Shown here piece after piece: positions 57,554-64,000 of a stretch of 64,000 nt of DNA (position 1 is its first letter; each line of letters opens with the position of its first letter). This DNA is from Chryseobacterium paludis (lineage in GTDB: Bacteria > Bacteroidota > Bacteroidia > Flavobacteriales > Weeksellaceae): assembly GCF_025403485.1 (NCBI RefSeq), contig NZ_CP099966.1, positions 558,001 through 622,000 of the forward strand. The letters are read 5' to 3'. The notes under the pieces were generated by a model that had not been told where the DNA came from, did not search any database, and saw only the letters and a program-made list of their open reading frames with translations. The translations under genes and the position numbers were made by a program.

Positions 57554-58243
57554 TTAGATCTTAAACATAAATCCTTCTGATAATTTTTTATTGTATTTAT
57601 CTTCATCGAATCTATAAAGGAAAGATCCTTTTTTAGAAGAGTTCATATCTTTTTCATTGGTATTGACCAGAATATCCATAGCATTTATCTTGTTCGTGAA
57701 ATTCCTTTTGTCGTATTTTTCATCAAAAATAGCTTCATAAAGATTCTGGATATCTTTCATTGTAAATTTTTTTGCCAGCAATTCAAAACCGATCGGTTTA
57801 GTAGTGGCTCTTCTTCTTAATCTTAAAACCGCATCTTTTACCATTTCGTTATGATCAAAAATGAGTTCTGGGCAGTTTTTGAGGTCAAACCATTTGGAAC
57901 TATACTTTTCATTGATATGAATGTCATTGTCAATGTTAATAAGTGCATAATATGAAATGGATATAATTCTAGCATTTGGTTCACGATCAATTTTTGTATA
58001 AGCATTTAACTGCTCTAAATAAATGTTTTCCAGACCTGTCAAAGTATGTAGAACCCGGTTTGCTGCTTGATCAGAACTTTCATCAGAACCTATAAAACCT
58101 CCCATCAGAGACCATTCTCCTTTTTTTGGTTTGAAATTTCTTTTAACGAGAAGAATTTTTAGATTTTCTCCATCAAAACCAAAGATGATACAGTCAACTG
58201 CAACAAAATGCTGTGGATAATGTAAGTAATCTTTTAACATCAA
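57554..58243 (-). CDS. araR: Nudix-type (NrtR-family) transcriptional regulator, probably arabinose-responsive
   Basis: A 229-residue protein with N-terminal Nudix-fold sensor (about 5-145; VDCIIFGFDGENLKILLVKR) and C-terminal winged helix (about 155-229; ELLAKKFTMKDIQNLYEAIF). The Nudix box keeps the glycine loop but lacks the catalytic glutamates (NRVLHTLTG), so it is a ligand sensor. It is paralogous to the regulator at 7314-8039. Its position beside araBDA and a GH127/146 gene matches the Bacteroides thetaiotaomicron AraR locus. A good TAnnTTTG element and an operator-like palindrome lie upstream on its own strand, consistent with autoregulation. Confidence 0.85.
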   Translation of the reverse strand: MMLKDYLHYPQHFVAVDCIIFGFDGENLKILLVKRNFKPKKGEWSLMGGFIGSDESSDQAANRVLHTLTGLENIYLEQLNAYTKIDREPNARIISISYYALINIDNDIHINEKYSSKWFDLKNCPELIFDHNEMVKDAVLRLRRRATTKPIGFELLAKKFTMKDIQNLYEAIFDEKYDKRNFTNKINAMDILVNTNEKDMNSSKKGSFLYRFDEDKYNKKLSEGFMFKI

Positions 58244-58255
58244 TATTATTTTCTA

Positions 58256-58263
58256 CAAAGTTA
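58256..58263 (-). promoter_or_regulatory. -7 promoter element of araR
   Basis: On the minus strand TAACTTTG fits TAnnTTTG and lies 13 bases before the ATG, implying a very short leader. The operator-like palindrome is just upstream. Confidence 0.5.
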
Positions 58264-58299
58264 ATGTTTTTAGCGTGCTTTTTGTCGATCAAGTTGATT

Positions 58300-58319
58300 A
58301 AATGTTATTTTAACACTTT
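58300..58319. promoter_or_regulatory. candidate operator for araR autoregulation
   Basis: Read on the minus strand, AAAGTGTTAAAATAACATTT has TGTT and AACA five bases apart, the same frame as the boxes before araB and GH3. It lies about 60 bases before the araR start. The rest of 58320-58728 is AT-rich leader DNA for the GH127/146 gene; AGTGTTTTAAATATACGG near 58567 is only a half match. Confidence 0.6.
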
Positions 58320-58728
58320 ATTTTTGTTTTTTCTAATATCACACAGAAAATGCATAGGATAACTTATTTTGGGGATTTAATATTCAAGATTTATTACTTT
58401 TTTCCCTAAAATTCATATCGTGGTTCATAAAATAAAAGTTAAAATTATGTTAAAAAATAAAATACAACTTAATTAATTAGTTTTTCTTTGATTTACTAAA
58501 ATTACGATAAGTATTCAAATCGTTAATAAAACCTTAATATAAACTTGTTGTAATTATTTTGGAAACAGTGTTTTAAATATACGGTCTGTGTAGGTGATTA
58601 GTTGGGTATTCTTATTTTTTATGATAAGCTATTGTTTTTTTTACATTTTTTGAATTTTGATAAGACCTCTGTTTTTTTGTTCTCTACAAAATTCTTTTAT
58701 ATCTGGATTCTTTCTGCTATTTTTATAA

Positions 58729-61125
58729 ATGTTGAAATTACATTTAATAATGAACAGACGGGTTTTGATACTTTTTTTAGGATTTGCTTCATTTGCTTTT
58801 GGGCAGACAGAGAAGAAAATCAATTATTTTCCGCTAAATAGAGTTCATTTATCTGATAGTGATTTTCGAAAAGCAATGCAAACGGATAAAAAATATATCC
58901 TATCGATGAATGCAGACAGACTTTTGGCACCGTACCTAAAAGAAGCAGGATTGAAATTTAAAAAAGAAAATTATCCCAATTGGGAAAATACAGGACTGGA
59001 TGGTCATATCGGTGGTCATTACATTTCCGCTCTGGCTCTCATGTATGCTTCAACAGATGATCGAGAAGTCAAGCAGCGTTTGGATTATATGATCGATGAA
59101 CTGGAACGGTGTCAGGATTTTTCAGGAAACGGTTATCTTTCGGGAGTTCCGAATGGTAAAAAAATCTGGAAGGAGATTGCCGGGGGGAACATCCGGGCTG
59201 CAACTTTTGGTCTGAACGACCGTTGGGTTCCACTGTATAATATCCACAAAACATATTCAGGTTTGCGGGATGCTTATTGGTATGCTGATAGTGAGAAAGC
59301 AAAAAAGATACTGATAAAACTCACAGATTGGATGGTTGATGAAGTTTCCGGACTTTCCGATGCGCAGATTCAGGAGATGCTTCGTAGTGAACATGGCGGT
59401 TTGAATGAAGTATTTGCTGATGTTTACGACATCACAAAAAATCCGAAATATCTCAAACTTGCCCATCGCTTTTCACATCTTGCAATTTTAAACCCCTTAT
59501 TGAATGATGAAGATAAACTAACTGGAATTCATGCTAATACACAGATTCCGAAAGTGATTGGTTTTAAACGTATTGCGGATTTAGAAAATAATAAAGAATG
59601 GAGCAATGCTGCCGATTTTTTCTGGACGAACGTTACGCAAAAACGTTCGGTAATTATCGGAGGAAACAGTGTGAGTGAGCATTTTAATCCAATTAATGAT
59701 TTCGGTGGAATGATTAAAAGTGTCGAAGGTCCCGAAACCTGTAATACCTATAATATGCTGAAACTCTCCAGAGAATTATATGCAACGAATCCAAAATCAT
59801 CTTATATAGATTATTACGAAAGAGCTTTATACAACCATATTCTTTCCACTCAAAATCCTGAAAAAGGTGGTTTTGTTTATTTCACACCAATGCGTCCAGG
59901 TCATTACAGGGTTTATTCTCAGCCTGAAACCAGCTTTTGGTGTTGCGTAGGCTCAGGAATGGAGAATCAGGCCAAGTATGGAGAAATGATTTATGCTTAT
60001 TCAGATGAAGATCTGTATGTAAACCTTTTTATCCCTTCCATTTTAAAATGGTCTGAAAAGAAAGTGGTTCTTAGGCAGGAAAATAACTTCCCGGAATCAG
60101 CATCTACAAAACTGATTTTTGACGTCGCTTCAAAATCAAATATAAATTTGAAATTAAGAGCACCGCAATGGTCGGATGCTTCTCAGATTACCATTTCAGT
60201 AAATGGTAAAAATATTAATGTTGCTGTTGATGCTGAAGGTTACTTTAATATCAAAAGAGAATGGAAGAAAAGTGATGTTATAGAAATGAAAATGCCGATG
60301 CATCTTTCTGCAGAACAACTTCCCGATAATTCGGACTATTTTGCGTTTAAATATGGCCCGATTGTTTTAGCTGCTAAATATGGAAAAGAAAATCAGGATG
60401 GACTCTTGGCCGATGACAGCAGAGGCGGACACATCGCGCACGGTCCGCAGATTCCTTTAAATGAAATTCCTACCATTTTGGGAAGCTCAGCCTCGGTTTT
60501 AAGTCATTTGGAAAATGTTAATGGAAAAGATCTCACCTTCAGATTAAAAGGTTTGTATCCTCCGAATAAATTCGGTAATGGACTAGAACTGGTTCCGTTT
60601 TATAAAATTCAGGAAGAACGTTACATCATTTACTTTCCGCAGGCGGATCAGGATAAAATTGTAATGATTCAGAAACAGAAAGCCGAAGAAGAAGAGGACC
60701 TCAAAAAACTGAACAGCATTACATCAGATAAAATCCAGTTGGGTGAACAGCAGCCAGAATCAGACCATTTCATCGACAGCAAAGATTCCAATACCGGTTA
60801 TATCGAAGACCGCCATTTCCGCGAGGCTAAAGGTTGGTTCAGTTACCAGATGAGAAATAAGAATAAAAATGCAAAATATGTTTATGTTCTTTATTTCGAT
60901 GTCAATAACAACCGAATGTTGAATGTGGAAATTAATGGAGTAAAAGTGATTTCTAAAGATTTCGATGGAACATTAGGCAGCTCTCCACAATCATTATTAA
61001 TTCCGATTCCTGAATCTGAAAATCGTAAGGAAGTTCTTACGATAAAATTTAAATCAGGTGAAAAATCACTTACCCCGAAGATCATTGAAGTAAGAGTACT
61101 TAATCAAATGCCAGATAAAAACTAA
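58729..61125 (+). CDS. GH127/GH146 beta-L-arabinofuranosidase
   Basis: The 798-residue enzyme (DUF1680 family) has a signal peptide; ATG 58750, giving MNRRVLILFLGFASFAFGQ, is the better start by signal-peptide shape. Residues Glu336, Cys338 (GPETCNTYNMLKLS), Cys405 and Cys406 (FWCCVGSG) correspond to the zinc-cysteine catalytic site known from Bifidobacterium HypBA1. It removes beta-L-arabinofuranose. Its place beside araR recalls the B. thetaiotaomicron locus where a GH146 enzyme lies beside the arabinose genes. The sequence alone does not settle GH127 versus GH146. Confidence 0.9.
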   Translation: MLKLHLIMNRRVLILFLGFASFAFGQTEKKINYFPLNRVHLSDSDFRKAMQTDKKYILSMNADRLLAPYLKEAGLKFKKENYPNWENTGLDGHIGGHYISALALMYASTDDREVKQRLDYMIDELERCQDFSGNGYLSGVPNGKKIWKEIAGGNIRAATFGLNDRWVPLYNIHKTYSGLRDAYWYADSEKAKKILIKLTDWMVDEVSGLSDAQIQEMLRSEHGGLNEVFADVYDITKNPKYLKLAHRFSHLAILNPLLNDEDKLTGIHANTQIPKVIGFKRIADLENNKEWSNAADFFWTNVTQKRSVIIGGNSVSEHFNPINDFGGMIKSVEGPETCNTYNMLKLSRELYATNPKSSYIDYYERALYNHILSTQNPEKGGFVYFTPMRPGHYRVYSQPETSFWCCVGSGMENQAKYGEMIYAYSDEDLYVNLFIPSILKWSEKKVVLRQENNFPESASTKLIFDVASKSNINLKLRAPQWSDASQITISVNGKNINVAVDAEGYFNIKREWKKSDVIEMKMPMHLSAEQLPDNSDYFAFKYGPIVLAAKYGKENQDGLLADDSRGGHIAHGPQIPLNEIPTILGSSASVLSHLENVNGKDLTFRLKGLYPPNKFGNGLELVPFYKIQEERYIIYFPQADQDKIVMIQKQKAEEEEDLKKLNSITSDKIQLGEQQPESDHFIDSKDSNTGYIEDRHFREAKGWFSYQMRNKNKNAKYVYVLYFDVNNNRMLNVEINGVKVISKDFDGTLGSSPQSLLIPIPESENRKEVLTIKFKSGEKSLTPKIIEVRVLNQMPDKN

Positions 61126-61162
61126 CAGTCTTGACAAGGCTTACAAAATATTTCAATCCGAT

Positions 61163-63070
61163 ATGAACAATAAACTCAATAAAATTTTAAGCTTGCTTCT
61201 CTGCCTATTCTGTATTTTCATTGAAGCAAAAATAACACTTCCTGCGTTGGTCTCAGATGGAATGGTTTTGCAGAGAAATCAAAAACTAAATATCTGGGGA
61301 AAAGCAGATGCCGGAGAAAAAATTGAAATTAAATTCTTCAATAAGAAATACAGCACAACTTCCGACCAAACGGGGAACTGGAAAATCACGCTTCCTGAGC
61401 AGAAAGCAGGGGGGCCTTATGTTATGACCATTAATGAAGTAACATTGAGAAATATTCTCATCGGTGATGTTTGGCTGGCTTCCGGACAGTCGAATATGGA
61501 ACTGCCAATGCGCAGGCTGATACCTCTTTATGCGAATGAAATTAAAAATGCAAATAACCAGAATATCAGATTTTTCACTGTTCCTCAAAAATATAATTTC
61601 AAGTCACCTCAAACTGAGCTTGACGGCGGCAAATGGGAAGTAACAAATCCACAGACTATTCTTAATTTTTCTGGAGTTGCCTATTTTTTTGCAAAGCAGT
61701 TGAGTGAAAAAAATAAAATTGCCATTGGTATTATTCACTCGAGTCTGGGTGGGGCACCAATCCAGTCGTGGATGGATGAAAATTCTCTGAAAAAATATCC
61801 TGAATATCTGGATGAAGCAAAAAAATGGCAAAATGATGAGTTAATTAAGTCTACAGAATCTACAGAACAGGCATTAAGTAAAGCATGGTATACAGAGCTT
61901 AGCCAGAGTGATATCGGATTGAATCAGCACTGGGAAAGTTTCGGCCTGGATGATTCCAGCTGGAAGACGATGCGAATTCCCGGTTCGTGGGAAGATAAAG
62001 AAGGGCCTTTCGAAGGTTCAGTTTGGTTTAGAAAAGAATTTAACTTAACTAAAAGTCAGGCAGGAAAAACAGCATTTTTAAATTTAGGAAGAATAAAAGA
62101 TGCCGATGTGACGTACATTAATGGCGTAAAAGTAGGAAATGTAACCTACGAATATCCGCCTCGCTGGTACGATATTCCGGCAGGCATTTTGAAAGAAGGC
62201 AAAAATATCATTGCCACAAGGATTACGAATGGAAGCGGAAAAGGAGAGTTTATCGCCGACAAACCTTATTATATCGAAATCGATGGAAATAAAATAGATT
62301 TAAAAACAGAATGGAAATATAAGGTTGGTGCCAAGATGGAAAAAATGGCTCCCGGACAAACTTTTATTCGTTGGAAACCAGTAGGATTGTACAACGCAAT
62401 GATTAATCCACTAATCAATTATAATATAAAAGGAGTAATTTGGTATCAAGGGGAAGGTAATACCGGAGAACCAAAAGAATACGGAGATCTACTGACTACG
62501 ATGATTCTGGATTGGCGAAACAAATGGAATCATAAGGATATGCCGTTTTTTACCGTACAGCTGGCCAATTTTATGGACCCGAAAACTCAGCCTGTGGAAA
62601 GCAATTGGGCAGAGTTGAGAGACCAACAGCGTCGGGTTTCGTTGAAAGTTCCAAATACAGGACTTGCCGTAATTATTGATTTAGGAGAATGGAATGATAT
62701 TCATCCTTTAAATAAAAAATCAGTTGGCGAAAGATTAGCTTTACAGGCATTTAAAGTGGCTTATAGAAAAAATATCATCGCAGATGGACCAGTGTATCAA
62801 TCAATGAAGGTACAAGAAAATAGAATTATTCTTACTTTTAAATCTGGAACGGATAATTTTGAGCCTGTTTCTGAATTGAAAGGTTTTGCAATCAAAAGTA
62901 AGGATGGAAAATATGAGTGGGCGAAGGCGAAAATCGAAGGTAACAGAATCACTGTCTGGAATGACATTGTAAAAGAACCATTTGCTGTCCGCTATGACTG
63001 GGCAGATAATCCCGATGGAAACCTTAGAAATAAATCCGGACTTCCCGCTTCACCGTTTACTACGGAATAA
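61163..63070 (+). CDS. SGNH-type carbohydrate acetylesterase (sialate O-acetylesterase-like)
   Basis: A 635-residue secreted esterase has a signal peptide to about Ala22. The nucleophile Ser110 is in VWLASGQSNMEL, and the late acid/base pair is in DLGEWNDIHPL. A GH2-like jelly-roll is inserted (about 245-360; WESFGLDDSSWKTMRIPGSW). Members remove O-acetyl groups from sialic acid or, in plant-polysaccharide loci, from xylan or xyloglucan. No sialic-acid gene is present here, so xylan or arabinan deacetylation is the likely role. It begins 37 bases after the GH127/146 stop and is probably in the same operon. Confidence 0.88.
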   Translation: MNNKLNKILSLLLCLFCIFIEAKITLPALVSDGMVLQRNQKLNIWGKADAGEKIEIKFFNKKYSTTSDQTGNWKITLPEQKAGGPYVMTINEVTLRNILIGDVWLASGQSNMELPMRRLIPLYANEIKNANNQNIRFFTVPQKYNFKSPQTELDGGKWEVTNPQTILNFSGVAYFFAKQLSEKNKIAIGIIHSSLGGAPIQSWMDENSLKKYPEYLDEAKKWQNDELIKSTESTEQALSKAWYTELSQSDIGLNQHWESFGLDDSSWKTMRIPGSWEDKEGPFEGSVWFRKEFNLTKSQAGKTAFLNLGRIKDADVTYINGVKVGNVTYEYPPRWYDIPAGILKEGKNIIATRITNGSGKGEFIADKPYYIEIDGNKIDLKTEWKYKVGAKMEKMAPGQTFIRWKPVGLYNAMINPLINYNIKGVIWYQGEGNTGEPKEYGDLLTTMILDWRNKWNHKDMPFFTVQLANFMDPKTQPVESNWAELRDQQRRVSLKVPNTGLAVIIDLGEWNDIHPLNKKSVGERLALQAFKVAYRKNIIADGPVYQSMKVQENRIILTFKSGTDNFEPVSELKGFAIKSKDGKYEWAKAKIEGNRITVWNDIVKEPFAVRYDWADNPDGNLRNKSGLPASPFTTE

Positions 63071-63103
63071 TCAATTATTACTTATCAATTATAAACTATT
63101 AAA

Positions 63104-64000
63104 ATGAACAACTCATCCCAAAAAATATCTGTTATTGAGAAAATCGGCTACAGTTTAGGAGACCTAGCAGCCAATCTGGTTTTCCAGACGCTCGTAACAT
63201 ATTTAGCGTATTTCTATACAGATATTTATGGATTAAAACCGGAAAATGCCTCTATCATTACACTCACCGTCGGATTATTGGCTGGTTTTGTCTTCAACCC
63301 AATGATTGGTGCTTTGGCAGACCGAACACGAACAAAGTGGGGGAAGTTCCGTCCGTGGATTTTGCTGTCTGCCATTCCGTTGGGTGCAGCAGCGCTTTTA
63401 GCATTCAGTACTCCTGATTTTTCGTATAAAGGAAAAATGATTTATGCAGCAGTCACTTACTCTGTATTACTATTGCTTTACGCGGCCAATAATTTACCTT
63501 ATGCTGCTTTAAGTGGTGTAATCACAGGCGATATGGGTGAGCGCAACAGTATTTCTTCTTATCGTTTTGTAGCTGTAATGTTTGCGCAATTTTTTGTTCA
63601 GGTATTTATGTTACCGATTATTTTATCTGCAGGACATGGCAATAAAGCGGCCGGAATCGAAGTGGTAATGACTTGGTTAGCGATTATAGGAACAGCAATG
63701 TTACTGATAACATTTTTCACCACCAAAGAAAGAGTGGTTCCAAAACCGGAGCAAGAATCGACTTTAGGTGCTGATTTAAAAGACTTAAAGAAAAACAAGC
63801 CCTGGATTATAATGTTGGTGGTTACGGCATTGATTTTCATTACATTGGCAATGAAGGGAGGTTCGTATGTATATTATTTTAATAACTATGTAGATGAAGC
63901 TTCTCTTCAGCAATTTATATCACCAATAACCAATTTCTTCAATTCCATTGGGATGAATTTCTTTGGTGAAGATGCACGTTCAGCAGGTTTCGGACTTTTC
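63104..64000 (+). CDS. GPH-family sugar:cation symporter (partial)
   Basis: ATG 63104 opens a frame that runs 299 codons to the window edge without a stop. The product begins MNNSSQKISVIEKIGYSLGD and shows the glycoside-pentoside-hexuronide symporter pattern: GYSLGDLAANLVFQT in helix 1, NPMIGALADRTRTKWGKFRPWIL after helix 2, and NNLPYAALSGVITGDMGERNSISSYRF in helices 4-5. Such proteins import xylosides, arabinosides or other short glycosides through the inner membrane. It follows the acetylesterase after 33 bases. The C-terminal helices lie beyond the window. Confidence 0.93.
   Translation, partial: MNNSSQKISVIEKIGYSLGDLAANLVFQTLVTYLAYFYTDIYGLKPENASIITLTVGLLAGFVFNPMIGALADRTRTKWGKFRPWILLSAIPLGAAALLAFSTPDFSYKGKMIYAAVTYSVLLLLYAANNLPYAALSGVITGDMGERNSISSYRFVAVMFAQFFVQVFMLPIILSAGHGNKAAGIEVVMTWLAIIGTAMLLITFFTTKERVVPKPEQESTLGADLKDLKKNKPWIIMLVVTALIFITLAMKGGSYVYYFNNYVDEASLQQFISPITNFFNSIGMNFFGEDARSAGFGLF

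Noticed and set aside
58560..58590. Seventh regulator box before the GH127/146 gene
   Set aside because: AGTGTTTTAAATATACGG has only one good half-site and the wrong spacing for the second.

Overview
The window comes from a low-G+C member of the Bacteroidota, most likely a flavobacterium of the Chryseobacterium type. Four signs support this. There is a SusC/SusD pair. A C-terminal type IX secretion sorting domain is present on the GH30 enzyme. Promoters carry the TAnnTTTG -7 element of this phylum and no Shine-Dalgarno sequences are evident. Short palindromic repeats sit between genes. The genus is an inference; the phylum is well supported.

Region 1 (1-6500) is ordinary or accessory DNA. 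It holds the tail of an unidentified gene, an SDR oxidoreductase plus NTF2-like protein operon divergent from an HxlR regulator, a secreted protein that is only the N-terminal domain of an M17 aminopeptidase, and a GC-richer GH5 lipoprotein with a ricin-type lectin domain. The GH5 gene stands alone between two similar terminators and two AT-rich, gene-poor stretches.

Region 2 (6600-64000, continuing past the window) is one very large locus for using glucuronoarabinoxylan and arabinan side chains. It opens with a Nudix-type (NrtR-family) regulator followed by xylulokinase, xylose isomerase and SusC/SusD. Next come a complete hexuronate route (UxaC, an SDR fructuronate reductase, UxuA, KdgK, Eda) and an ExuT-like transporter. 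Then follows a long run of secreted enzymes: GH95, two GH43, a CE1-type esterase, GH31, two GH43-CBM6, GH97, GH115, GH30, GH3 and GH51. The arabinose genes araB, araD, araA, galM and an SSS symporter come next, then an exonuclease and a DUF294/CBS protein. A second Nudix-type regulator is on the minus strand. GH127/146, an SGNH acetylesterase and a GPH sugar symporter (cut by the window end) close the region.

The genes fit one scheme. GH30 cuts the xylan backbone outside the cell and SusCD imports oligomers. GH115, GH95, GH97, GH31, GH43, GH51, GH127/146 and the esterases strip side chains in the periplasm, and GH3 finishes the chain. Xylose, arabinose and glucuronate then enter three catabolic branches encoded in the same locus. 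Six copies of a shared palindrome, AAGTGTN7ACAYTT or close to it, lie before the two Nudix regulators, araB, the GH3 gene and the esterase gene. They are good candidates for the operators that tie the locus together. No tRNA, rRNA, CRISPR array or transposase gene was seen.
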